Assembly (NCBI RefSeq): GCF_011045165.1
Contig: NZ_JAAKZI010000009.1
Coordinates: forward strand, 1-64,000
Direction: 5' to 3'
DNA from: Arthrobacter silviterrae
GTDB lineage: Bacteria > Actinomycetota > Actinomycetes > Actinomycetales > Micrococcaceae
Length of the DNA: 64,000 nucleotides
Each line of letters opens with the position of its first letter. Position 1 is the first letter of the stretch. Of this stretch, positions 17,193-25,270 are shown one piece after another. A program made the position numbers and the translations under genes. The notes beneath the pieces were generated by a model. That model made no database searches, was not told the origin of the DNA, and worked only from the letters and a program-made list of their open reading frames with translations.

Positions 17193-18527
17193 ATGAATAC
17201 CAAAGCGGCCCGGGGCCAACGCGACGGACTTCCCATGCCGCTGGGGCTGCAGGGGGCATTTGAGGCTGCCCAGGTCTTTGTGATTTCCGCCCTCGTGATC
17301 GTGGTGCCTCTGGCGGCCGTCTGGCTGGCCGGCGGCTTTGCCCAGAAAGATCCCTCCGTCATGGCACGCCTGGCAGGGCAAATGTGGCTGGCCATCCACG
17401 GCGTGCCGCTCACCCTAACCGTCACCAACGGCCCCAGCTCCGCCTCCGTCGAGACCGGTGTCTTCAGCCTGCTGCCGCTGGGCCTGGTGCTCCTGCCGTT
17501 CCTCTTGTCGTGGCGGGCCGGACGCCGCCTGGCCCGCGCCTCCTACACCGACCAGTTGTGGCAGCCCCTGTTTGGCGCCCTGGTGGTGTACGCCGCTGCG
17601 GGGCTGGCCACCGGATTTGTGTGCAGTGAGCCCGGCATCCAGGCGCCCCTGCTGGCCAGCACGTTCATTCCCGTCATCCCCGCCGGGCTTGGCATGATCA
17701 TCGGCGCGCGGCGGGAGGCCGGCTCCTGGGGCCGGCTGATCGGCGTCAACGCGGCCGACTGGATCGCCAAGACCAGCCAGGACCAGCGCTGGGCCGGCTC
17801 CTATGTCTGGGCCGTGGCCCGCTCCGGTTTCGTGGCGGCCATGACCGCGATCTCGCTGGCCGCGCTCCTGCTGGCCGTGGACATCATGGCCCGGTGGACG
17901 GACATCATCGGCGTCTACCAGGGCCTGCGCCCCGGTGCCGTCGGGGGAGCGGGGCTGACGCTCGCCCAGCTCAGCTACCTGCCCAACCTTGCGGCCTGGG
18001 CCCTGGCCTGGGCCAGCGGCGCCGGTTTCTCCCTGGGCGTCGGCTCCACCGTGACACCCCTGGCCACCTCCGTGGCTCCCGTCCCGCCCATCCCTTTGCT
18101 GGCGGCCCTGCCGTCCGGGACCCTTGGCTGGGGCTTCGCGGCCATGGTCATCCCCGTGCTGGGAGGACTGCTGGCCGGCTGGTGGTTTGTGCGCACAGGT
18201 GAAAACCACCTGGACGAATGGATCTCCCTCAAGGCGCGCCAGCGGTGGGTCTCCCTACCCGTCTCCACGCTCCTGCTGGGCATCGCCGTCGGCGTCGTCG
18301 CCGCGGCGCTCACGGGTGTGCTCTTCTGGCTCTCGGGCGGCTCCGCGGGGCTGGGGCGCCTGACCGAGATCGGGCCCAACCCGGCCACGGCGGCACTGTG
18401 GGTGGGCACGGAGGTGGCCGCCGGCGTCGTGCTGGGATCCCTGGTGGCACCGTGGCTGGAGGAAAGCCGCGCCACCGCCCGCGCCACCACACCTTCGCCG
18501 CGGCGCAGGAACCAGCACAGCGAATAG
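17193..18527 (+). CDS. PerM-like DUF6350 integral membrane protein
   Basis: A 444-residue polytopic membrane protein with roughly nine to eleven hydrophobic segments and a basic tail (SPRRRNQHSE). It resembles DUF6350, whose mycobacterial member PerM is linked to cell division and persistence. In actinobacteria this family commonly sits before purN, as here (stop 18527, purN start 18562). The ATG at 17193 is chosen because the family N-terminus is short and polar; GGAAG sits close upstream. The molecular function is not established. Confidence 0.75.
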   Translation: MNTKAARGQRDGLPMPLGLQGAFEAAQVFVISALVIVVPLAAVWLAGGFAQKDPSVMARLAGQMWLAIHGVPLTLTVTNGPSSASVETGVFSLLPLGLVLLPFLLSWRAGRRLARASYTDQLWQPLFGALVVYAAAGLATGFVCSEPGIQAPLLASTFIPVIPAGLGMIIGARREAGSWGRLIGVNAADWIAKTSQDQRWAGSYVWAVARSGFVAAMTAISLAALLLAVDIMARWTDIIGVYQGLRPGAVGGAGLTLAQLSYLPNLAAWALAWASGAGFSLGVGSTVTPLATSVAPVPPIPLLAALPSGTLGWGFAAMVIPVLGGLLAGWWFVRTGENHLDEWISLKARQRWVSLPVSTLLLGIAVGVVAAALTGVLFWLSGGSAGLGRLTEIGPNPATAALWVGTEVAAGVVLGSLVAPWLEESRATARATTPSPRRRNQHSE

Positions 18528-18548
18528 GGCATTGCCCGCGCATGCCCC

Positions 18549-18561
18549 TAAAATTGTGGCC
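18549..18561 (+). promoter_or_regulatory. Probable leaderless promoter of purN
   Basis: TAAAAT (18549-18554) lies exactly 7 nt before the purN ATG, and no ribosome site is present. This is the geometry of actinobacterial leaderless transcripts, where the A of ATG is the first base of the mRNA. The -35 region is not convincing. Confidence 0.45.
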
Positions 18562-19125
18562 ATGCGCATTGTTGTTTTAGTTTCCGGGACCGGCTCCAAC
18601 CTCCAGGCAGTGATCGACGCCGTGGCCTCGGGCTCGCTGGACGTGGAGATTGCCGCCGTGGGCGCGGACCGGCAGGGAACCTACGGCATTGAGCGCTCCG
18701 CCGCGGCCGGGCTGGAGACATTTGTGGTGAACTTCAAGGATTATCCCGTGCGGGCTGACTGGGACGCCGCGCTGCTGGACGCCGTGGCCGTGCACCAGCC
18801 GGACTACGTCATTTCCAGCGGATTCATGCGGATTGTGGCACCAAGCTTCATTGACGCCTTCGCCGGCCGCTATGTCAACACGCACCCCGCGCTGCTGCCC
18901 GCCTTCCCCGGCGCCCACGGTGTCCGGGACGCGCTGGCCTACGGCGTGAAGGTCACCGGCTGCACCGTCCACTTCGCCGACGCCGGCGTGGACACGGGCC
19001 CCATCATCGCCCAGACCCCCGTTGCCGTGCTCGACGGCGACACCGAGGAAACCCTCCACGAGCGCATCAAGGTGGCCGAGCGCGAACTGCTCATCCAGGT
19101 GCTCGGGGAGCTGTCCCGCGCCTGA
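18562..19125 (+). CDS. purN: Phosphoribosylglycinamide formyltransferase (GART 1)
   Basis: A 187-residue enzyme that transfers formyl from 10-formyl-THF to GAR in purine synthesis. It has the N-terminal VVLVSGTGSNLQA phosphate loop, the substrate region FMRIVAP, the catalytic NTHPALLPAFPGAHG (Asn and His), and the distal HFADAGVDTGPII Asp loop. The ATG at 18562 gives the usual family start; a TTG at 18532 would add ten residues. purH, normally next to purN in actinobacteria, is about 8 kb away (27135). Confidence 0.97.
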   Translation: MRIVVLVSGTGSNLQAVIDAVASGSLDVEIAAVGADRQGTYGIERSAAAGLETFVVNFKDYPVRADWDAALLDAVAVHQPDYVISSGFMRIVAPSFIDAFAGRYVNTHPALLPAFPGAHGVRDALAYGVKVTGCTVHFADAGVDTGPIIAQTPVAVLDGDTEETLHERIKVAERELLIQVLGELSRA

Positions 19126-19147
19126 GCGCCCGGGGGTGGGGCCCTTC

Positions 19148-19468
19148 TTACTTGCGCTTGACGTCTTCCTTGCGCTTGCGGCCCAGCGCCAGCGAGGCAA
19201 GGGCCGTGGCGCCGGTCACGGCATATACGGCGGGCCAGGCGCCGATCTTCTTGGCCAGCGGGTGGGAGGCGCCGAATGCGCCAAGGTAACCGGCAGTCAG
19301 CGCCGCCGCGGTTCCCGCCCCCGCGTTCTTCTTCCAGGCGAAAAATGCTGCAGCCCCGGCGGCCGCGAGGACCGCGCCGCCCAGCTGGCGGTTCTTCGTG
19401 GCGCGGGCGGCCTTGAAGCCGCCAATCAGGCCGGCGGTGGTGAAGGCGGTGGGGAGCAGGGCGTTCAT
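19148..19468 (-). CDS. Small Ala/Gly-rich membrane protein
   Basis: A 106-residue protein. The ATG at 19468 has a perfect AAGGAGA site 6 nt upstream. It has three hydrophobic stretches (about 5-22, 29-45, 50-95 with a break), Lys/Arg connectors (ARATKNRQ, FAWKKN) and a strongly basic end (GRKRKEDVKRK). No enzyme motif is visible. Its stop faces the purN stop across 22 nt. Function unknown. Confidence 0.7.
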   Translation of the reverse strand: MNALLPTAFTTAGLIGGFKAARATKNRQLGGAVLAAAGAAAFFAWKKNAGAGTAAALTAGYLGAFGASHPLAKKIGAWPAVYAVTGATALASLALGRKRKEDVKRK

Positions 19469-19645
19469 GGTTCTCCTTAAACGTGAAATGGGAATTGGCA
19501 ACAGGCTACCCGTCCAAGGTGGGCAAATGCTGACAGGTTCCGCTCCGGGCAGGCTCCGCTCCCGACAGGGAGGCGCGCGGAAGGGGGCGGCGCATGGGAG
19601 GGGGTGGCCGGCGTCGTGCCTCACAAGCCGCGCCCCAGGAACCAA

Positions 19646-20998
19646 TCAGTGCAGCGCGGCGCCCCGGGTCTCCGGCGCCGACAGCGCCATCCACACCACG
19701 GCCAGCAGCACCAGTCCGCCGGTCAGTGCGAACGTCAGGGGCAGGCCCAGCACCGGCCACAGCAGCGAGCCGAAGATCAGCGGGACCAGCCCGGCACCAA
19801 CGCGGGAAACGGTGGACGCCCAGCCAAAGCCGGTGGCGCGCAAATGCGTCGGGTACAGCTCCGAGACGTAGGTGTACAGGACCGGGATGGCCACCTGGAT
19901 GACGAATCCGAACACCAGCAGCCACGCCTGGGCGGCGGCCGGCGCATCCAGGACCAGGGCAAAGATGACCAACGACAGCGCAGCGCCGGGGCCGGTGACG
20001 GCCAGGATCCACTTGCGGCCCACACGCTCCACCAGCAGGGCCGCGGCCACCACGCCCAGGAAGCCGATGGCCGTCATGGACGCCGTGGCCATGAATGCCT
20101 TGTTTTGCGCGTAGCCGGTGGCCACCAGGATGGACGGCATCCAGGTCAGCGCGCCGTAGTAGACCAGCAGGATGGTCAGAAACAGCGACCACGCAACGCC
20201 GGTGACGCGCCAGTTGAACTTCCACAGCCCGGCCAGCTGGTCGGTGACCCTGCCCAGCGACAGGCGGGGCGCGGCGGCCGGATCGGGCAGCTTCCACGGC
20301 CCCACCTCCGCGCCCGTGCGCTCGATGAGGCGTTCAATGACGGCCTTCGCCTCCACAGTCCGGCCCGCCCGGACCAGGAACAGCGGCGATTCCGGCACAT
20401 GGGTGCGGACCCAAAAAACCAGCAGCGCAGGCAGCACCAGCACCAGCATCAGGAATCGCCAGTTCCCGAAAGAGGCCATCAGCAGCGCGGACACCACGCC
20501 GCACAGCGAAGCGCCGATGGGCCACCACGCGTCCATGGCGGTCAGCACCCGGCCACGGTGCTTGCGCGGGGTGAACTCGCCCACCAGCGCGTAGTCCACG
20601 GGGATGCAGCCGCCCAGACCAAAGCCGGCCATGAACCTGAACGCGCAGAACAGCACCATGTCATTGGACGCGGCGCCGAGCACGGTGAACAGGGAGAAAA
20701 TCAGCAGTGTCAGCGCAAACGCCTTCTTGCGCCCGATCACGTCCGCAATGGAACCCCACGCAAACGCGCCCACGGCCATGCCGATCAGGTTCGCCGTGCC
20801 GATCCAGGCCGCCTGCCCGGGCACCAGCCCCCACTCCTTCGACAGCAGCGGAATGAGGAAGCCGTTGAGGGTCACGTCCCAGGCGTCGAACATGAAGCCC
20901 AGCCCGCCAATGAGGAAGATGCTGCCCTGGACGCGCCACCGCCACGGCAGCTCCTGGACCACCTGGTCGCCGGTGATGAGTGCGGTGTTTGTGCCCAT
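19646..20998 (-). CDS. MFS transporter of the sugar/organic-acid porter type, candidate MurNAc importer
   Basis: A 450-residue major facilitator with 12 predicted segments. It has the GSIADVIGRKKAF motif A, RFMAGFGLGGCIPVDY in TM4, PESPLFLVRAG at the central loop (the PESPRWL equivalent of sugar porters), LLVERVGRKW in the second half and PTHLRATGFG after TM10. Its position directly downstream of murQ and an AmiE-like hydrolase suggests import of a cell-wall sugar or muropeptide part. The substrate is inferred only from context. MFS import would not phosphorylate the sugar, unlike PTS MurP. Confidence 0.85.
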   Translation of the reverse strand: MGTNTALITGDQVVQELPWRWRVQGSIFLIGGLGFMFDAWDVTLNGFLIPLLSKEWGLVPGQAAWIGTANLIGMAVGAFAWGSIADVIGRKKAFALTLLIFSLFTVLGAASNDMVLFCAFRFMAGFGLGGCIPVDYALVGEFTPRKHRGRVLTAMDAWWPIGASLCGVVSALLMASFGNWRFLMLVLVLPALLVFWVRTHVPESPLFLVRAGRTVEAKAVIERLIERTGAEVGPWKLPDPAAAPRLSLGRVTDQLAGLWKFNWRVTGVAWSLFLTILLVYYGALTWMPSILVATGYAQNKAFMATASMTAIGFLGVVAAALLVERVGRKWILAVTGPGAALSLVIFALVLDAPAAAQAWLLVFGFVIQVAIPVLYTYVSELYPTHLRATGFGWASTVSRVGAGLVPLIFGSLLWPVLGLPLTFALTGGLVLLAVVWMALSAPETRGAALH

Positions 20999-21013
20999 GG
21001 TGCCTATTTCCGG

Positions 21014-22090
21014 TTAGTTATGGTCATTTCCACCAGAATAGACGACGTCGGACACCGCCTTCCGCAGCCCCGTCGCGTCATCGCCGTCCCGGCTGGGGCT
21101 GACGCGGTTGGTGAGCAGGGCGATGACCACCCCGCGGGCCTTGTCCACCAGGAGCGAGGTGCCCGTGAAGCCGCCATGGCCGCGGGCCTCGCTGCCGGCG
21201 CTGCCCATCCACGGCTGCTGGTTGATGCGCAGCCCCAGGCCGTGGCCAAATCCCGGGTCGGCTGGGTTGAAGTTGGTGCCCAGCACCTCGGGCAGCTGGC
21301 TGCGCCACATCTCGGCGGCCAGTTCCGGGGAGAGGATGCCGTCAAGCCCGGTGCGCAGGGCCTCGCCAAAGACGGCCAGCCCGGCGGCCGTGGCGAACAT
21401 GCCGGCGTTGCCGCTGAGCCCGCCCAGGGACCAGGCTGCCTCGTCGTGCACAATGCCGCGAACCAGCCCACGCCCCAGTTCCGGCTGTAATTCCGTGGGC
21501 GCGCACAGTGCCGGATCCGGCGTGCCCGTGATGGCGCCGGTGCCAAGCCGGGACAGCACCCTGTCATTGACCAGGGCGGCCCACGGGCGCCCCGTCACGT
21601 GCTCGGCCAGCGCCATGGCCGTGTTGAAGCCGGCGCAGGAATACTCGAACCGTGTGCCGGGCGCCGCCTCCAGGGCCGTGCCGAGCAGCTCGTCGATGAG
21701 CAGGATCCGGTCAAACGACCGTCCCTCGCGCAGCGCACTTTCCCAGCCCCGCCACTCCGACGGCAGGCCCGAGGTGTGGGTCAGCAGGTGCCGCAGCGTC
21801 ACCCCGGCCTTGGCTCCGTGCGAGTACGCGGGCAGCCATTTGCCGATGGGGGCGTCCAGCTCCAGCACGCCGCCGTCCACCAGGGAAAGCATGGTGGCCG
21901 TGGTGAACAGCTTGGTCACTGAAGCCAGGTCAAAGAAGGTCCCTTCCCCTGCCTGGCCGGACGTGAGCGTGGGCAGCGCTTCCCCGCCAAGCACGACGGC
22001 GCAGCTCGCCGCGGGCGCGACCCCTTCAGTGACTGCCTGGTCCAGCAGGCGCTGTATGTCTGTGGCAAGGTGTCGGTGGATGGCAGGCAT
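21014..22090 (-). CDS. Beta-lactamase-fold serine hydrolase, AmiE-like
   Basis: A 358-residue penicillin-binding-protein/beta-lactamase-fold hydrolase. The nucleophile motif is SVTK (in FFDLASVTKLFTTATM), the second motif is YSC in FEYSCAGFN, and the third is HGGFTGTS, replacing KTG. No signal peptide is evident, so it is cytosolic. In Bacillus subtilis the related AmiE (YbbE) is encoded with nagZ, murP, murR and murQ and removes peptides from MurNAc. The same neighbours here (murQ, murR-like, nagZ) support a MurNAc-L-alanine amidase. The ATG at 22090 starts 24 nt after the murQ stop; that gap carries a CCGGCGTCGTTCTTC motif. Confidence 0.8.
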   Translation of the reverse strand: MPAIHRHLATDIQRLLDQAVTEGVAPAASCAVVLGGEALPTLTSGQAGEGTFFDLASVTKLFTTATMLSLVDGGVLELDAPIGKWLPAYSHGAKAGVTLRHLLTHTSGLPSEWRGWESALREGRSFDRILLIDELLGTALEAAPGTRFEYSCAGFNTAMALAEHVTGRPWAALVNDRVLSRLGTGAITGTPDPALCAPTELQPELGRGLVRGIVHDEAAWSLGGLSGNAGMFATAAGLAVFGEALRTGLDGILSPELAAEMWRSQLPEVLGTNFNPADPGFGHGLGLRINQQPWMGSAGSEARGHGGFTGTSLLVDKARGVVIALLTNRVSPSRDGDDATGLRKAVSDVVYSGGNDHN

Positions 22091-22113
22091 TGGCGGGCTC
22101 CGGCGTCGTTCTT

Positions 22114-23058
22114 CTAAAGGGTTGCAGCGGTGATGGCGGCGGGCAGGAAGCCCCGGTTTTGCTCGAGCAAATCCTCGGCGCGGCTGGCCGGCAGGCCCGT
22201 CATGACGGCCAGGATGGCGGCCTTGACGTGGCCGCCGGCGGCTTCGAGGGCGGCGGCGGCCGTGGAGGCGTCGCAGCCGGTGGCCCGCATCAGAGTGCGT
22301 TCGCTGCGGGCGCGGAGCTTGGCGTTGGTGGCGCGCAGGTCCACCATGAAGTTCTTGTAGGTTTTGCCGAGGCGGACCATGGTGATGGTGCTGACCATGT
22401 TCAGGACCAGTTTTTGGCAGGTCCCGGATTTCAGGCGGGTGGAGCCGGTGAGGATTTCCGGGCCCACCTCGATCTCCAGCGCGGTGTCCGCGGCGGCGCC
22501 CAGGGCGGAGTTGGCGTTGCAGGAGAAGCCCACGGTGTAGGCGCCGCTTTTCTTCGCGGCGGCGACGGCGGCGATGACGTAGGGCGTGCGGCCCGAGGCG
22601 GCGATGCCGATCACGGAATCCTTGTCGGTGAGGGCCAGGGCGGCCATGTCCTTCTGGGCTTCCTCTTCGCTGTCCTCGGCGTTCTCCACTGCCTGGCCCA
22701 CGGCCCTGCTGCCGCCGGCAATCACGCCCACCACCAGGGAAGGATCGGTGCCGAAGGTGGGAGGGCACTCGCTGGCGTCGAGGATGCCCATGCGCCCGGG
22801 CGTGCCGGCGCCCACGTAGATGAGGCGGCCGCCGCTGGCCATGTTGGCGGCAATGCGGTCAATGATGGCGGCGATGTCGGCGGTGTGGCGGGCGATGGCC
22901 GCCGGGACCAGGGCGTCCTCGGCGTTCATGGCGGCAGCGAGTTCGCCCGTGGTGAGCGCGGCCAGGTCGGGGTGGCGCGGGTTGGGGGACTCGGTGGTGA
23001 GCGTGCCCAGTTCGGTGCGGACGGCGTCCTGGGCCTGCGTGGTGCGTGGGGCGCTCAC
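22114..23058 (-). CDS. murQ: N-acetylmuramic acid 6-phosphate etherase MurQ
   Basis: A 314-residue SIS-domain lyase that splits D-lactate from MurNAc-6-phosphate to give GlcNAc-6-phosphate. Seen: the PNPRHPDL entry, the VGAGTPGRMGILDASECPPTF active-site region with its catalytic Glu, IGIAASGRTPYV for phosphate binding, and a C-terminal helical HTH-like end. The GTG start at 23058 has AGGGAG at the right distance. It is the first gene of the minus-strand operon murQ-amiE-like-MFS, divergent from the RpiR regulator. It requires a 6-phosphorylated substrate, yet no kinase or PTS is in the window. Confidence 0.97.
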   Translation of the reverse strand: MSAPRTTQAQDAVRTELGTLTTESPNPRHPDLAALTTGELAAAMNAEDALVPAAIARHTADIAAIIDRIAANMASGGRLIYVGAGTPGRMGILDASECPPTFGTDPSLVVGVIAGGSRAVGQAVENAEDSEEEAQKDMAALALTDKDSVIGIAASGRTPYVIAAVAAAKKSGAYTVGFSCNANSALGAAADTALEIEVGPEILTGSTRLKSGTCQKLVLNMVSTITMVRLGKTYKNFMVDLRATNAKLRARSERTLMRATGCDASTAAAALEAAGGHVKAAILAVMTGLPASRAEDLLEQNRGFLPAAITAATL

Positions 23059-23119
23059 GGTGTTCTCCCTAGTGCGGCGGGTGCGTGGTGGCCGGAAATT
23101 ACGGCCATATATAACGATT

Positions 23120-23132
23120 GTAAATTATTTAC
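23120..23132. promoter_or_regulatory. Candidate MurR-type operator between murQ and its regulator
   Basis: GTAAATTATTTAC is a perfect palindrome with 6-nt arms in an otherwise very GC-rich genome. It sits in the 145-nt divergent region between murQ (start 23058) and the RpiR regulator (start 23204). AT-rich palindromes of this size are typical targets for RpiR proteins. ATATATAACG just left of it could be part of the promoter. Confidence 0.6.
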
Positions 23133-23203
23133 GCGTTTTGGACAGGGGCGGCCGTAGACTGGCGGGAACTGGAGGGGGTCCGGATCGTTGGAGGAAGGCT
23201 GCA

Positions 23204-24079
23204 GTGAGCATTCAGTCAGTTATTTATTCCCGGCGGCAGGGCCTCACGCCCGCCGCCCGGCGCGTGGCAGATGCCATTATTGCCAACCCCGCCGTGGTGC
23301 TGGACCACACCGTGACGGAATTGGCACAGCTGTGCTCCACCTCCGATCCCACCGTGGTGCGGTTTTGCCGTGCCGTAGGGCTGACGGGCTACGCGCAGCT
23401 GCGCCTGGCCATGGCCGCCGAACTGGGCCGCGAGGATGCCTCCCTGACGGAGGTGCACGAGCCCGCCTTTGGTGACGACATCAGCCCGGACGCCACGCTG
23501 GCGGACATTGTGGCGCGGATCCGCTTCACCGAGGTGATGGGCCTTGAGGAAACCACCCACAACCTTGACCTCGCCTTGCTGCGCAGTGCCGTGGACCTGG
23601 TCTCCGGGGCGCGGAGCGTTAACATCTACGGCGTGGGGGCCGGTGCCATCGTGGCCGAGGACCTGCGGTACAAGCTGTTCCGCATTGGCTTGAACGTCAG
23701 CGCGTTTGGCAATGCCGACAATGCGCTGATGGGGGCCTCCCTCATGAGCGGCCAGGACGTGGCCGTGGCGTTTTCCCACGGCGGCCGGACGGAATCCGTG
23801 GTCGAGTTTCTCCGGCTGGCCCGCACGGCCGGTGCGCCGACAGTGTTGGTGACCAATGCGCCGCAGTCCCCGGCGGCGGCGCACGCCACGGTGGCCCTGG
23901 CCACGATGGTGCGTGAGACGGCGTTCCGGGCGGGGGCCATGGCCTCGCGTATTTCGCAGCTGGCCGTGGTGGACTGCCTGTTTGTGGCCGTGGCGCAGGG
24001 CAAGTACGCGCAGTCCGTGGCCGCACTTGGCGCCACGCGCTCCGCCGTCAGGGGCCCGGACTCCGCCTCCCGCGCCTGA
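23204..24079 (+). CDS. RpiR-family regulator, MurR-like
   Basis: A 291-residue regulator. The GTG at 23204 has GAGGAAGG 5 nt upstream; the longer frame from 22820 overlaps murQ antisense and is rejected. The N-terminal winged helix-turn-helix includes LTPAARRVADAIIANP and TSDPTVVRFCRAVGLTGYAQLR. The C-terminal SIS domain (residues about 105-270) has IYGVGAGAIVAEDLRYKLFR and AFSHGGRTESVVEFLRLAR, for binding a sugar phosphate. Divergence from murQ points to control by MurNAc-6-phosphate. The palindrome at 23120 is the likely site. Confidence 0.9.
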   Translation: MSIQSVIYSRRQGLTPAARRVADAIIANPAVVLDHTVTELAQLCSTSDPTVVRFCRAVGLTGYAQLRLAMAAELGREDASLTEVHEPAFGDDISPDATLADIVARIRFTEVMGLEETTHNLDLALLRSAVDLVSGARSVNIYGVGAGAIVAEDLRYKLFRIGLNVSAFGNADNALMGASLMSGQDVAVAFSHGGRTESVVEFLRLARTAGAPTVLVTNAPQSPAAAHATVALATMVRETAFRAGAMASRISQLAVVDCLFVAVAQGKYAQSVAALGATRSAVRGPDSASRA

Positions 24080-24133
24080 CCCCTCCCCGGCCCGTCCGGC
24101 CCGTCCGCCCGCCTTCCCTCCCTCCCGCCCTCC

Positions 24134-24205
24134 CAACTGTGCGTCAGAAACTGCACGGAAAGTGGCCGATTTGGCGTCTTTTCGTGCAGTTTCTGACACC
24201 TAGTT
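24134..24205. repeat. Long palindromic repeat, copy A
   Basis: A left arm beginning AACTGTGCGTCAGAAACTGC and its inverse (24183-24205) share a 15-nt core GTCAGAAACTGCACG plus outer AACT/AGTT; four positions near the ends no longer pair. The right arm contains the TAG stop codon (24200-24202) of the nuclease gene. Copies B, C and D occur at 25200, 51680 and 60150. Confidence 0.9.
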
Positions 24206-25135
24206 TTGCGGACGCCAGCCGCGACTGAACAACGCCGAACGAATCTTCCGGACGGCGGCGCGGGCGTCGTCCGTCATGTGGTTCTTCGCGATCCGCACCT
24301 CGGTCCATCCGGCCGCCGCAAAGTCCTCCTGGCGCCTGATGTCGCGAATGACCTGGTCGGGGTCGGCGTGTGTGCCGCCGTCGTACTCCACCGCGACCCG
24401 ATAGTCGGGGTAGGACTGGTCCGGCTGGCGTGACTTCCCGTCGGCCAGCGGTATGTTCTTGTTGATGTCCGGTTCCGGAAGGCCAGCATAGACAACGGCG
24501 AGCCGGAGACGTGTTTCAGGCGCTGAATCGGACCCGACTCTCGCAAGCGTACGTGCGGCACGGGCTTTTTGTATGCCAGGTGTGCCCTTGTGCCGCTCCA
24601 ACATTTGGGACAGTTCAGCCAAAGTGGCGTAGGCCTCGGAGCGGCCTTCGAACTCGGGCCGCGGAATGCGGATCAAGTGGTCCGCGACCACCACCAGCTC
24701 ATCGACTGTCATTCGGCGGGCACAGTCCAGCCACGTCCTTACCCGGGTGGTGATCCACAGGCCGTCGAGACATTCCACTTCATCGTCCCGGAATTTGGTT
24801 CGGTGGCCTTCCACGCCGTGGCGGCGGGGAATGTTGTGTGGGAACTGGCGGGAAATGTGAATGAGGGTGTCATTCCGGACGGGGAGGAACCCTGGAAGTT
24901 CCCAGATGGCAAACGCCGTGGCGTGGGATGCAGCGGAATATCCGGTGACCTGGGTGAATGGCCGGGTGAGAAGCGCCAAAGGAACATCAGCGTCATCGAG
25001 GCTCTTGATGCCGCGGCTGATCCGCACGATTTCCTTGTGGCGCAGCCGGCCGGGACTCACCAGGCAGTCTTTGGCCGTGTCGAGAGTAAAGGGTCCGGAT
25101 TGAAGTCGGTCCGGGAACCCGGCGCGGGTGAACAT
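24200..25135 (-). CDS. Vsr/DUF559-type nuclease-like protein with AbiEi-like N-terminus
   Basis: A 311-residue protein of a type frequent in actinomycetes. Residues about 1-200 resemble the AbiEi-like antitoxin/regulator region (SAASHATAFAIWELPG; GLWITTRVRTWLDCAR; VVVADHLIR). The C-terminus (about 205-305) carries PD-(D/E)XK-type signatures of very-short-patch-repair-like DUF559 proteins: SAPETRLRLAVVYAGLPEPD, DQSYPDYRVAVEYDGGTH, then RRQEDFAAAGWTEVRI. Acidic residues in ETRLR, DYRVAVEYDG and the following basic helix could form an active site. It is bracketed by palindromes A and B and interrupts the MurNAc cluster. DNA cleavage is inferred, not shown. Confidence 0.75.
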   Translation of the reverse strand: MFTRAGFPDRLQSGPFTLDTAKDCLVSPGRLRHKEIVRISRGIKSLDDADVPLALLTRPFTQVTGYSAASHATAFAIWELPGFLPVRNDTLIHISRQFPHNIPRRHGVEGHRTKFRDDEVECLDGLWITTRVRTWLDCARRMTVDELVVVADHLIRIPRPEFEGRSEAYATLAELSQMLERHKGTPGIQKARAARTLARVGSDSAPETRLRLAVVYAGLPEPDINKNIPLADGKSRQPDQSYPDYRVAVEYDGGTHADPDQVIRDIRRQEDFAAAGWTEVRIAKNHMTDDARAAVRKIRSALFSRGWRPQN

Positions 25136-25199
25136 GTGACCATGATGGCAATTTTGGGCGGATTCCGTTTAAGTTATCCACAGCCTCCGCCGGGTAGGG

Positions 25200-25270
25200 A
25201 ACTGTGAGTCAGAAACTGCATGAAAAATGGACATTTCGACGAGTTTCGGTGCAGTTTCTGACTCACAGTT
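25200..25270. repeat. Long palindromic repeat, copy B
   Basis: 71 nt. The left arm AACTGTGAGTCAGAAACTGC+A (25200-25220) is perfectly inverted at 25250-25270, with a 29-nt spacer. The nagZ stop codon TGA (25263-25265) lies inside the right arm, so the last two codons and stop of nagZ (CAA CTG TGA) are repeat sequence. It begins 64 nt upstream of the nuclease start. Confidence 0.95.

Noticed and set aside
19604-21490. 628-codon open frame opposite the MFS transporter and hydrolase
   Set aside because: Gln/Arg/His-rich shadow frame crossing two well-supported genes on the other strand.
24134-25270. Insertion sequence with terminal inverted repeats
   Set aside because: Each end carries a complete palindrome, not one half of an inverted pair. 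The gene inside is nuclease-like, not a recognised transposase, and no target duplication was seen.
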